Shown: piece by piece, positions 34,979 through 43,036 of the stretch | Layout of the letters: the number at the start of each line of letters is the position of its first letter | How positions within the stretch are numbered: the stretch's first letter is position 1 | Source of the DNA: JAXLSZ01 sp046330315 | GTDB lineage: Bacteria > Actinomycetota > Thermoleophilia > Solirubrobacterales > 70-9 | DNA: 64,000 bases | Direction: 5' to 3' | Assembly (NCBI GenBank): GCA_046330315.1 | Contig: JAXLSZ010000009.1 | Coordinates: 1-64,000, forward strand | Program-made: the position numbers and the translations under genes | Notes under the pieces: model-generated | Databases searched by the model: none | The model's input: only the letters and a program-made list of their open reading frames with translations | What the model was told of the DNA's origin: nothing

Positions 34979-36037
34979 ATGGAGGCCCACACGTGGCTCT
35001 GCCCGACTGAGCTTGATCGCGTTCGGGTGATCGAGGCCAACCCGCGCATCCGGCGCGCCCGCGAGGTGGCGGCGGGTGCTTGCGGCGCGGCGCTGCTGGC
35101 AAGCGGCCCCTGGATCGGGTGGTGGATACTGGGCCTCTTCGCGCTGGCCGTCGCCAACCTCGCGACTCTGGAGCAGCGTCTCAAGCGGAACGAACACCCG
35201 GAGAACGTCGCCGCCCGCAGCCTGGTCTTCAACACCGTTCTGTTCGGGGTCGGCGTCGCCTTCACCGGCGGCCCGCTGAGTCCGGCGCTTCCCTGGCTGG
35301 TGATCCCGGTGGGGATGTCGGCGACCCGCTTCCGGGCCCCGGTGGTCTGGGCCTACGCGGCGCTGACCGGAGTCGTGGCCGTCGTCGCCACCGTGGGCGT
35401 CAACCCTGCGGCGACCGCCCGCCATCCGGTGCTGCTGCTCGTCACCCTCTCGCTGCTCGCCGGGCTGGGGGCGATCACCTCGGCGCTGACCGGGGCCGAG
35501 CTGTCCCATCGCGACGCGGCGGTGCTCGACCCGCTGACCGGTCTGCTCAACCGCATGGCGATGGAGTCGAGGGTGGCCGAGCTCGAGCAGCAGGCCTCGC
35601 TGACCGGGGATTGGGTCTGTTACGTCGCCTGCGACCTCGACGAGTTCAAGGCCGTCAACGACACCTATGGCCACGAGCGCGGAGACGCGGTGCTCAAGGC
35701 CGTCGCCTACGAGATGCGAAAGACGCTTCGATCCTTCGAGCTGATCTACCGGCTCGGTGGCGAGGAGTTCCTGGTGGTACTCCCCGGTGCCAACCTCGAC
35801 GACGGTGGCAAGATCGCGGCCCGGGTGCGCTCGGCGGTGGCCTCCTCGAGGCCGGGAGGGGTGGATCTGACCATGTCGGTCGGGATCGCCGCGGCCCGCG
35901 GCGAGGGGTTCGAGCATTCCGACCTCTTCCGGCGAGCCGACCGCGCGCTCTACGCCGCCAAGCGAGCCGGCCGCGACCGCGTCGAGGTGGCGCCGGAGCC
36001 GGTCGGCGCGGAGCCGGTCGGCGCGGCGCTCGGCTGA
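34979..36037 (+). CDS. Membrane diguanylate cyclase (GGDEF)
   Basis: The 352-residue protein starts at ATG 34979, preceded by TATACG five bases upstream, so it may be leaderless. Five to six transmembrane helices (about residues 30-180) precede a GGDEF domain (about 190-340): DPLTGLLNRMAMESR, CDLDEFKAVNDTYGHERGD with the metal Asp, and IYRLGGEEFLVVLPG as the active GGEEF. No clear RxxD inhibitory site was seen. It should make cyclic di-GMP. The last codons and stop are repeated four times. Confidence 0.92.
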   Translation: MEAHTWLCPTELDRVRVIEANPRIRRAREVAAGACGAALLASGPWIGWWILGLFALAVANLATLEQRLKRNEHPENVAARSLVFNTVLFGVGVAFTGGPLSPALPWLVIPVGMSATRFRAPVVWAYAALTGVVAVVATVGVNPAATARHPVLLLVTLSLLAGLGAITSALTGAELSHRDAAVLDPLTGLLNRMAMESRVAELEQQASLTGDWVCYVACDLDEFKAVNDTYGHERGDAVLKAVAYEMRKTLRSFELIYRLGGEEFLVVLPGANLDDGGKIAARVRSAVASSRPGGVDLTMSVGIAAARGEGFEHSDLFRRADRALYAAKRAGRDRVEVAPEPVGAEPVGAALG

Positions 36038-36136
36038 CGCCGCGCCCTGCGGCCTGCTCGGCTGACGCCGCGCCCTGCGGCCTGCTCGGCTGACGCCGCG
36101 CCCTGCGGCCTGCTCGGCTGACGCCGCGCCCTGCGG
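36028..36136. repeat. 28-nt tandem repeat duplicating the GGDEF gene end, 3.9 copies
   Basis: GCTCGGCTGACGCCGCGCCC plus TGCGGCCT occurs at 36028, 36056, 36084 and 36112 (last copy incomplete). The copies are identical. The first contains the final codons and TGA of the diguanylate cyclase gene. Confidence 0.95.
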
Positions 36137-36172
36137 CAGCATTCGCACTCCCCGAAACGACTGGAGGCTCCC

Positions 36173-36820
36173 ATGCAGGTCTCTGACTACCCGCTGACCT
36201 TCTCGGTGGACTACCCGGACCGCGAGCTCAACCGGCTCAGCACCGCATTCCGCATCTTCGCGGCGATCCCGATCGTGATCATCCTCGCCTCGATCGGCGG
36301 GGGAGGCGGCTCGGGCGGCGGCTTCGGCGGCGGCGGCGGCTCCTATTACTGGTCATTCGCGGCGGGCGGGACGGGGGTCATCGTCATCCCCACCGCGCTG
36401 ATGGTCGTCTTCCGCGAGAAGTACCCGCGCTGGTGGTTCGACTGGAACCGCGAGCTGCTGCGCTTCGCCAACCGGGTCGGCATCTACCTGGCCCTGATGG
36501 ACGACCGCTATCCCTCCACCGACGAGCAGCAGTCGGTGCGGCTCGACTTCGATTATCCCGACGTCCGCACCGACCTCGACCGGGGGATGCCGATCGTCAA
36601 GTGGCTGCTGGCGGTCCCCCACTACGTGGTGCTGCTCATCCTCTTCATCGCCGCCTTCTTCGCGGTGATCGGCGCCTGGTTCGCGATCCTCTTCACAGGG
36701 CGCTACCCGCGGGGAATCTTCGACTTCGTCGAGGGCGTGATCCGCTGGCACAACCGGGTCATCGCCTACGCCTTCGTCCTGGTCACCGACCGCTACCCGC
36801 CCTTCCGGCTGGGGGGCTGA
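36173..36820 (+). CDS. DUF4389 membrane protein
   Basis: The 215-residue protein has the DUF4389 pattern: YPLTFSVDYPDRELNRLSTA, a transmembrane helix with a long Gly-rich loop (GGGGGSGGGFGGGGG), FREKYPRWWFDWNRELLRFA, and a final TM pair (VPHYVVLLILFIAAFFAVIG) ending in VTDRYPPFRLGG. Function unknown. Its 3' end overlaps the convergent HTH-Mop gene by 28 nt. Confidence 0.85.
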   Translation: MQVSDYPLTFSVDYPDRELNRLSTAFRIFAAIPIVIILASIGGGGGSGGGFGGGGGSYYWSFAAGGTGVIVIPTALMVVFREKYPRWWFDWNRELLRFANRVGIYLALMDDRYPSTDEQQSVRLDFDYPDVRTDLDRGMPIVKWLLAVPHYVVLLILFIAAFFAVIGAWFAILFTGRYPRGIFDFVEGVIRWHNRVIAYAFVLVTDRYPPFRLGG

Positions 36821-37212
36821 GCTGGCGGGTCGGCCCGGGCGACCATCACGGAAGTCGCCTTGACGGTCGCCACCGCGGCCACTCCCTCCGCAAGTCCGAG
36901 CTCGTCGACGGCATCCCTGGTGATCGCTGCCGTCACCAGGTGCGGCCCGGCCTCGATCTCCACCAGCGCCATCACGTCGCCAAGCTCGACCGACCGCACC
37001 ACACCGGGGAATCTGTTGCGCGCCGAGAAGGCGTCGCCGGTCGAGTGCCTGGGAGGGGATTCCCGCAGGCGCTCCACCTCCGCACGGGGAACTCGCCGCC
37101 GGTTGCGGTCGTCCCGGTGGGTGGTGAGCTTCCCGGTCTTGTCCCAGCGTCGCAGGGTATCGGTGCTCACCCCAAGCGCTCTGGCCGCGTCACCGAGCGA
37201 GAGGTCCTCCAT
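36793..37212 (-). CDS. HTH-Mop transcriptional regulator, molybdate/tungstate-responsive
   Basis: The 139-residue product has an N-terminal MerR/excisionase-like HTH (DAARALGVSTDTLRRWDKTG, then RNRRRVPRAEVERL) joined to a C-terminal molybdate-binding Mop/TOBE domain: RNRFPGVVRSVELGDVMALV, then LVTAAITRDAVDELGLAEGV. It is divergent from the tungstate operon at 37407, so it is the likely regulator of that operon, using oxyanion binding as the signal. This compact form differs from classical ModE. Confidence 0.85.
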   Translation of the reverse strand: MEDLSLGDAARALGVSTDTLRRWDKTGKLTTHRDDRNRRRVPRAEVERLRESPPRHSTGDAFSARNRFPGVVRSVELGDVMALVEIEAGPHLVTAAITRDAVDELGLAEGVAAVATVKATSVMVARADPPAQPPSRKGG

Positions 37213-37406
37213 GGGCCTCAGTGTCGCACACCTGCCGACTCCTGTTCCGCCAGCGGGATGCGGCGTCCTGGCACGTAGGTGCTTGCGTATCTAGGCTCGG
37301 GGGGGACACGCACAGCGCTTACTCCCTTTGCTAGGGTCGCGCATAGGTAGCAACCTGCCTCGATTCACGGATCGGCAACGCCGCCGGTCGGAAAGGATTG
37401 GTTCCG
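37213..37406. promoter_or_regulatory. Divergent promoter region of HTH-Mop regulator and tungstate operon
   Basis: The 194-nt interval holds an extended -10-like TGCTAGGGT at about 37329-37337 for the operon and a small palindrome AGGT-AGCA-ACCT at 37345-37356. Both are weak assignments. The operator cannot be fixed without more sequences. Confidence 0.35.
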
Positions 37407-38960
37407 TTGAGAGTTCGCACACTCATGATTGCCCTGGTCGCGGTCGCTACGGCCGGGGTCCCCTCGAGCGCGGGAGCCAGCGACGTGATCGTCCAGGGGA
37501 CCACCGACGTGCGGGACGCCGGGCTTCTCGACGACGTCCTCGTCCCAGGATTCGAGGCGAAGTATCCCCAGTACACCCTCAAGTACATCGCGGTCGGTTC
37601 CGGCCAGGCGCTGACCAACGCCAAGGCCGGGCAGGGGGATGCGGTGCTCGTGCACTCGCCCACCCAGGAGAAGCCCTTCGTGGAGGCCGGGTATTCCTAC
37701 GAGCCGATCGGCCGAGCGATCCTCTATTCGGACTACGTGATCCTCGGCCCCCTCGACGATCCGGCCGGCGTCTTCTCCGGCGCCGCCCACAATGCTGCCC
37801 ATGCCTACGAGCTGATCGCCCAGGCCGGCGCCGGGGGTACCGCCAACTTCGTCTCCCGGGGGGACAGCTCGGGGACAAACACCCAGGAGAAGGCGATCTG
37901 GCAGCTCACCAACGTGACCCGCAACGACAACCACGAGCCGGGAGACGGCACCGCGACCGGCAATCCCGGCTGGTATCACAAGGCCGGGCTGGGCCAGGCC
38001 GCCACGGTTCAGCTCACCTCGCAGTGCCCGTTCACCGGGGGCGGGTGCTACGAGATGACGGACCGCGGGACGTTCAATCGCCTCGAAGCCAACTCGACCG
38101 TCACGAACCTGAAGGTGGTCTCCGACCGCAACGAGTCGGCCTCCCCCGGCGGCCTCAACCTGCTCACCAACCCGTTCACCGCCTATGCGGTCAACCCCGC
38201 AAAGGTCCCAACCGTGAACCTGGACGGTGCCAAGGCCCTGCTCGACTACCTCACATCTCGGGCCTTCCAATCGATGCTGGCGAGCTACCCGAGCGCCCAG
38301 TCGCCGGCCTTCTTCGCCGATGCGCGCCCCGATGTCACGATCTCGCGGAAGCCGAAGGGCCGGGTTGCCGCCGGGGCCAGGATTCGGATCACCGGCTCGC
38401 TCGAGAACCCGCTGCCGGGGGCGCCGCCGATCTCCGGGCAGGTCGTCTCGCTGGAGAGGCACGCCCCGGGCTCTGCGGGGTCGGAGGAGATACTCGCGAC
38501 CGCGAAGACGGGAAGCGCGGGGCGGTACACGATCGCCGACCGCGCCGACAGGGGCGGCCGCCTCTTCCTCGAGGTTCCGGCTTCCAGCGGATACCCGCCC
38601 TTCGACGCCGACCCGCTGCTGGCAGTGGGCAGCCTGACCGAGAGGAAGGTCGATCTGGGCAGGCTGGAGGTCCAGGCGGCGGTCAGCGTCGATTCCGCCC
38701 AGGCGAGCGGCTCGAGGGTGCGTCTCCGTGGCCATGTCTCGCCCCCGACGGGTCAGAGTCAGAGGGCCCGGCTGATCGTCCTGGGCCGGCGCAACGGTGG
38801 GAATCTCCACGCCTTGCGTCGCCTTCGGGGCTCGGGGTCCGGCAGCTTCGACGTCCAACTCGGATTGAGGACCGGTGAATGGAGGCTGAAGGTCAGGTAT
38901 CGGGATCCCGGGACGGTGCTTTCGGCAACGTCTCGCGCCGTCTCGCTCTCGGTGGGCTGA
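37407..38960 (+). CDS. tupA: Tungstate-type ABC substrate-binding protein with C-terminal extension
   Basis: TTG 37407 was chosen for a GAAAGGA site and the signal peptide that follows. Residues about 25-300 are a TupA-like oxyanion-binding protein: VIVQGTTDVRDAGLLDDVLV, QGDAVLVHSPTQEKPFVEAG, NFVSRGDSSGTNTQEKAIW. The remaining 200 residues are beta-rich and look like two Ig-like or carboxypeptidase-regulatory-type domains, unusual for the family, which normally ends near residue 290. It likely binds tungstate or molybdate outside the membrane. The 3' end overlaps the next gene by 82 nt. Confidence 0.85.
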   Translation: MRVRTLMIALVAVATAGVPSSAGASDVIVQGTTDVRDAGLLDDVLVPGFEAKYPQYTLKYIAVGSGQALTNAKAGQGDAVLVHSPTQEKPFVEAGYSYEPIGRAILYSDYVILGPLDDPAGVFSGAAHNAAHAYELIAQAGAGGTANFVSRGDSSGTNTQEKAIWQLTNVTRNDNHEPGDGTATGNPGWYHKAGLGQAATVQLTSQCPFTGGGCYEMTDRGTFNRLEANSTVTNLKVVSDRNESASPGGLNLLTNPFTAYAVNPAKVPTVNLDGAKALLDYLTSRAFQSMLASYPSAQSPAFFADARPDVTISRKPKGRVAAGARIRITGSLENPLPGAPPISGQVVSLERHAPGSAGSEEILATAKTGSAGRYTIADRADRGGRLFLEVPASSGYPPFDADPLLAVGSLTERKVDLGRLEVQAAVSVDSAQASGSRVRLRGHVSPPTGQSQRARLIVLGRRNGGNLHALRRLRGSGSGSFDVQLGLRTGEWRLKVRYRDPGTVLSATSRAVSLSVG

Positions 38961-40195
38961 CGTTGGCGCTCTGTCTCGCCTGGGTCGCGCCGGCGGCCCG
39001 GGCGGGCAGCGGCACCGGCGTGGTCCTGGAGTACCCGGCAGGAAGGCTGTCGCTGGCGCCGGCGCAGATTGCTGCGGAAGCGGACGTTTCGCCCACCTCA
39101 TACACCCTGCGCGCGCACCCCGGCGATCCCGGCGAGCAGGACGTCCACTTCGGGCTCTCGGTCAACCGGTTGATCCGGTCGACCGGGAAGCAGGTCGGCG
39201 ATTTCGGCTTCCTGACGATCCCGCGGGCCGATGGCTCCGTCGCGTACCTCCCGACCTCCTACTTCGCCGATCCGCCCCCCTTTCCCGAGGGCCCGGCGCT
39301 GGTATGGGTGGACTCGGTCAGCACCCACTTCTTCCGCCCGAGTCTGGGGTCGGACGATGCCAACGCGGCCGACAACATCGCCACGCTCAGCGACGAGCCG
39401 CTCATCATGGGGCTGCACGGGGGTGCGCTCCTCGACGTGGTCGCCACCGCCTCCGACCAGGAGATTCGTTCCGGGCAGGGCGTTGGATTCCACGCCTCGG
39501 CGAGCGGAGGCCTGCCGGGAGAGCGCCTCGGGTTCCGCTGGTCCTTCGGGGACGGCGGTCAGGCCGATGGGACCTCGGTGCGGCACCGGTTCAGGGGCGC
39601 GGGGACCTTTCGAGTCTTCGTGACGGTCACCGGTAGCCGTGACTCGGGCGGGGTCTCCGGCACCATTCCCGTCGTGGTCGGAAAATCTCCCGACCGCGGG
39701 CACCCGGCCTCGACTACCCGGCCCCGCCACCATGGTGACGACTCTCACGTCGGCGGGCACCCGGGCGGCTCCGGGCCCCGGGCCGGGCCGGCCGCGGCGG
39801 ATTCGGCCGCCCACGACCAGGGCACCGGCTCGGGCAGCGGGAGCAGCGGCGGACTCGGATCGACGGGGGCCGGCACGGGGACCGGCTCCGGTCCGGCAGG
39901 GACGAGCGCCCGCCCCGGAACCGCCGGCACCGGTGGGGGCCCTCGCCCGCCGGAGGCCGCACTGGGGCCCCTCCAGCGGGTCAGCGGCCTGCTCGTCGCG
40001 GACACCCTCGGGCCCACCGCCTCCCCCGCCCTCCCGGCCGGCGGGATGCCGTTTGGGTCGAGCGCGACGCCGAGCGATCTGGAGCCCGCCGGCCGGGTTT
40101 ACGTGCCCCTCACCGCGATTCTCGCGGCTCTGCTCCTCGCATTCGGCGCGATGCGGGAGGCGGAGTGGCCCCAGGTTCGCTCGCGTCCGAGATGA
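38879..40195 (+). CDS. Exported PKD-domain protein with C-terminal membrane anchor
   Basis: The 438-residue product begins with a signal peptide (RLALGGLTLALCLAWVAPAA). An unrecognised domain (about 45-195, VVLEYPAGRLSLAPAQIAAE) precedes a PKD domain (GFRWSFGDGGQADGTSVRHR). A Ser/Gly/Pro/Thr linker of about 140 residues and a transmembrane helix (VYVPLTAILAALLLAFGA) with a basic tail end the protein. Topology: extracytoplasmic, held by the C-terminal helix. The start lies inside tupA; the stop overlaps the exbB-like start (ATGA). Its place suggests a role in substrate handling or in gating by the next two genes, but this is inference. Confidence 0.75.
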   Translation: MEAEGQVSGSRDGAFGNVSRRLALGGLTLALCLAWVAPAARAGSGTGVVLEYPAGRLSLAPAQIAAEADVSPTSYTLRAHPGDPGEQDVHFGLSVNRLIRSTGKQVGDFGFLTIPRADGSVAYLPTSYFADPPPFPEGPALVWVDSVSTHFFRPSLGSDDANAADNIATLSDEPLIMGLHGGALLDVVATASDQEIRSGQGVGFHASASGGLPGERLGFRWSFGDGGQADGTSVRHRFRGAGTFRVFVTVTGSRDSGGVSGTIPVVVGKSPDRGHPASTTRPRHHGDDSHVGGHPGGSGPRAGPAAADSAAHDQGTGSGSGSSGGLGSTGAGTGTGSGPAGTSARPGTAGTGGGPRPPEAALGPLQRVSGLLVADTLGPTASPALPAGGMPFGSSATPSDLEPAGRVYVPLTAILAALLLAFGAMREAEWPQVRSRPR

Positions 40196-40830
40196 GACTT
40201 CCGCTCGGCGACGTGCAGCATGTGGTCTTCCGGGTCGCGGGGGCGCTCGAGATACCGGTCCTGGTCCTGATCCTGGCCGCGCTCGCCTTCGTTCTGGTGG
40301 AGGTCGGCAGGTTCGCAGTCGAGCTGGTGAGGCGACGCGATCGGGACTTCGGTCGCCTCGAGGAGGCCGCCGAGGCCGCCCGGGGACACCTCGTGCAGGG
40401 AGGCGACCTCGTCGGGGCCAGCGCCCGCCTGCAGGTCGTGGCCTGGAGCGATGAGATGGGTGAGGCCCTGGACTTCATGGTGCGCCAGTGCGGGATGCCG
40501 GACGCGGTGGAGCGGCTCGCCAAAGCGCTCGCGGACTTCGACTTCGTCTCGATGCGGAAGCTGGAGCGAACCCGGGTGCTCGTCCGGGTCGGGCCCGCCC
40601 TCGGCCTGATGGGCACCCTGATCCCGCTGTCGCCGGCGCTGGCGGGGCTGGCCAACGGGGACGTCGAGCAGCTCTCCAGCAATCTCCGCGTGGCGTTCAG
40701 CGTGACCGTTCTCGGGCTGCTGGTCGGGGCGCTCGCGTACCTGATCTCGCTGGTGCGGGAGCGGCTCTACGGCCAGGACCTCTCGGACCTGGAGTTCGTC
40801 GCGAGCCGCCTGGCCGGGGGGGCACGATGA
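40192..40830 (+). CDS. MotA/TolQ/ExbB proton-channel family protein
   Basis: The 212-residue protein starts with ATG overlapping the previous TGA. The first transmembrane helix (IPVLVLILAALAFVLVEVGR) precedes a cytoplasmic loop with coiled character. The signature pair of helices follows: RVGPALGLMGTLIPLSPALA and FSVTVLGLLVGALAYLISLV. These match the core of the ExbB/TolQ family that turns proton flow into work. It is co-translated with a DUF2149 protein, which may take the ExbD/TolR place. Confidence 0.88.
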   Translation: MRLPLGDVQHVVFRVAGALEIPVLVLILAALAFVLVEVGRFAVELVRRRDRDFGRLEEAAEAARGHLVQGGDLVGASARLQVVAWSDEMGEALDFMVRQCGMPDAVERLAKALADFDFVSMRKLERTRVLVRVGPALGLMGTLIPLSPALAGLANGDVEQLSSNLRVAFSVTVLGLLVGALAYLISLVRERLYGQDLSDLEFVASRLAGGAR

Positions 40831-41192
40831 GCGCCGGCCGCCCGTCGCCGCGTCGCGGCGGCGCCTTCGTCACGCCGCGAGCGCGCCGCCGTCCCGACCG
40901 GGCGGGGGACCCGCTCGACGGGTTGGTCAACCTCTTCGACCTCGGCATCGTCCTCGCCGTCGCCTTCCTGCTGGCGGCGCTCTCCTCCCTGAAGCTCTCC
41001 GATCTGCTGACCTCCAAGGACGTCACGGTGGTGCACCGGTCCAACGGCCAGACGACCGTGGTGCTCAAGCACGGCCAGAAGCTGAGGTCGATCAGGCTCA
41101 CCCACCAGCGGGTGGCGGGCACGGGGCAGCGGATCGGGACGGCCTTCAGACTCTCGGACGGGAGAATCGTGCTGGTCAGGAAGCCCCGTTGA
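40827..41192 (+). CDS. DUF2149 protein, probable ExbD-like partner
   Basis: The 121-residue protein has a basic N-terminus, one transmembrane helix (LVNLFDLGIVLAVAFLLAAL) and a small extracytoplasmic domain (VTVVHRSNGQTTVVLKHGQK, ending RLSDGRIVLVRKP). This single-helix layout is that of ExbD/TolR, but the sequence fits DUF2149, known next to ExbB-like genes in archaea. ATGA and TTGA overlaps link it to both neighbours. The Asp in the helix (NLFDLG) could be the proton-carrying residue; that is inference. Confidence 0.83.
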   Translation: MSAGRPSPRRGGAFVTPRARRRPDRAGDPLDGLVNLFDLGIVLAVAFLLAALSSLKLSDLLTSKDVTVVHRSNGQTTVVLKHGQKLRSIRLTHQRVAGTGQRIGTAFRLSDGRIVLVRKPR

Positions 41193-41905
41193 ACTTCATC
41201 GCCGACGGGGTCCGCGAGGCGATCGACCTCCTGCTGCACGGCGATCCCGACGTGGTTCAGATCCTGGGCGTCACCTTGCGCGTGGCGGTGGTCTCGACGG
41301 CGCTCGCGCTGGCGATCGGCCTGCCGGTCGGGCTCGCGCTGGCGCTCGGCGGCTTTCGGGGCAAGCGCGCCGGCCTGATCATGGTCAACGCGGGACTCGG
41401 GCTCCCGCCCGTGCTGGTCGGGCTGGTGGTCGCCCTCTTTCTCTTCCGCGGCGCACCGCTGGGAGGGCTGAGCCTGATCTACACCGTGGACGGAGTGATC
41501 CTTGCCCAGACGCTGCTCTCCTTTCCCATTGTCGCGGCGCTCACGGCCTCGGCGGTTCAGGGCGTACCCGGCGCCCTTTTCGATCAGGCCCGGGCGCTCG
41601 GCGCCTCCAGGTGGCGGGTCGCCGCGCTGGCCCTGCGGGAGGCACGTGTCGGCGTCCTCGCAGCGGTGATCGCCGCGCTCGGCTCGGCCCTCTCCGAGGT
41701 CGGGGCGGTCGTCTTGGTGGGTGGCAACATCGAGGGTCAGACCCAAACTCTTGCCAGCGCGGTTCTGGCGAATGTCGCCGCCGGGGAATACGGGACCGCG
41801 ATCGCCCTCGGGATCATCCTGCTCGGCTTGATCCTCCTGCTCACGGCCGGGCTGACCTTCGCCCAGCAGCGCCAGGCCCCGGGTCCGCTGTGGAGGGCTT
41901 CGTGA
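41189..41905 (+). CDS. tupB: Tungstate ABC transporter permease
   Basis: The 238-residue protein starts at TTG overlapping the DUF2149 stop. It has five to six transmembrane helices and the permease cytoplasmic loop (ALFDQARALGASRWRVAALA, with the EAA-like pattern). LPPVLVGLVVALFLFRGAPLG and EVGAVVLVGGNIEGQTQTLA are typical of TupB/WtpB proteins. The stop overlaps the tupC start (GTGA). Confidence 0.9.
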   Translation: MNFIADGVREAIDLLLHGDPDVVQILGVTLRVAVVSTALALAIGLPVGLALALGGFRGKRAGLIMVNAGLGLPPVLVGLVVALFLFRGAPLGGLSLIYTVDGVILAQTLLSFPIVAALTASAVQGVPGALFDQARALGASRWRVAALALREARVGVLAAVIAALGSALSEVGAVVLVGGNIEGQTQTLASAVLANVAAGEYGTAIALGIILLGLILLLTAGLTFAQQRQAPGPLWRAS

Positions 41906-42903
41906 GGGAGGTCCCGGGCGACGAGTGGGCGCTCGTCTCGGCCGGGGTGACGCTCGGCCGCCGCGGAGCGCGGATCGTCTCGGGGGTGGACCTCGAGATC
42001 CGGCGCGGAGAGGTCGTCGCCCTTCTGGGCCCCAATGGCGCGGGCAAGTCCACGCTCCTGCGGGGCCTGGCGGGGCTGGAGCCGCTGGAGGCCGGGAGCG
42101 TGAGGATCGGGGGGCGCCTGGCCTCGGCCCACCAGACCCCGGCGCTCGCGAGGCGAACGGTGGCGCAGAACATCGAACTGGCGCTGGCCTGGTGGGGCGT
42201 GCCGCGCGGCCGGCGCTCCGCACGCTGCGCCGAAGCGATGGCCGAGCTCGGCGTCTCGGACCTCGCCGATCGCCAGGCGCAGGCCCTCTCCGGCGGCGAG
42301 AGCCGCCGCGTGCACCTGGCCCGCGCCCTGGCTGTGCGGCCGGATGTGCTGCTCCTCGACGAGCCGTTCGCGGGCCTGGACCCATCGAGCCGGGCGGACC
42401 TTCTCTATGACGCGGCGACGGCCCTGCGAGACGAGCGGCGGGCGACCCTTGTGGTCGTGCACGATCGCGCCGAGGCCTGGGCTCTCGCGGATCGAGTGCT
42501 GGTCATGCTCGCCGGCCGCATCGTCGCCGGCGGGCCGCCGTCGGAGGTCCTGGACCATCCGCCGACGCCCGAGGTGGCGGAGTTCGTGGGCTTCACGGGG
42601 CGCCTGGTGGCCGGCAGCACGATCGAGATGACGAGACCGAGCCACGTCCTGGTGGACCCGGCGGGACCGCTGCCGGCGCGGGTCGTCCGCCGGGTTCCGG
42701 TGGAGGACGGAGTGCGGGTCGAGCTTGCCCTCGAGGGCGGCACCCTCGTGGCGATCTGCCCAGCCCCCGGGCCCGAGCCGGGAGCCCGGATCCGGGTGCG
42801 GATCACCGGAGGCGCCCGCTTCCGTTCGGGCACCAGCCCGGGGGACCCGCGATCTCCCTCGGCCGCCGATGGCGTCGAGGTCGGCGGACGGGGAGCCGGT
42901 TGA
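41902..42903 (+). CDS. tupC: Tungstate ABC transporter ATP-binding protein
   Basis: The 333-residue ATPase starts at GTG overlapping tupB. Motifs: ALLGPNGAGKSTLLRGLAGL as Walker A, ALSGGESRRVHLARALA as the signature, LLLDEPFAGLDPSS as Walker B, and VVVHDRAEAWALADRV. A C-terminal extension from about residue 235 (RVVRRVPVEDGVRVELALEG) looks like a TOBE/Mop-type regulatory domain that may sense the oxyanion. It ends the six-gene operon. Confidence 0.92.
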   Translation: MREVPGDEWALVSAGVTLGRRGARIVSGVDLEIRRGEVVALLGPNGAGKSTLLRGLAGLEPLEAGSVRIGGRLASAHQTPALARRTVAQNIELALAWWGVPRGRRSARCAEAMAELGVSDLADRQAQALSGGESRRVHLARALAVRPDVLLLDEPFAGLDPSSRADLLYDAATALRDERRATLVVVHDRAEAWALADRVLVMLAGRIVAGGPPSEVLDHPPTPEVAEFVGFTGRLVAGSTIEMTRPSHVLVDPAGPLPARVVRRVPVEDGVRVELALEGGTLVAICPAPGPEPGARIRVRITGGARFRSGTSPGDPRSPSAADGVEVGGRGAG

Positions 42904-43036
42904 GCACATCCGCCCAAGGCGGAACGGGTGGGTCTGAGCACCGTCTCCGCCCCTAAGATTTGATCCGGGCCCCGGCAGGGCGCAGCCCGCGACGGGTGCC
43001 CGCCGTGCCCGACCCGACTCCGGACCTCGCCATCCG

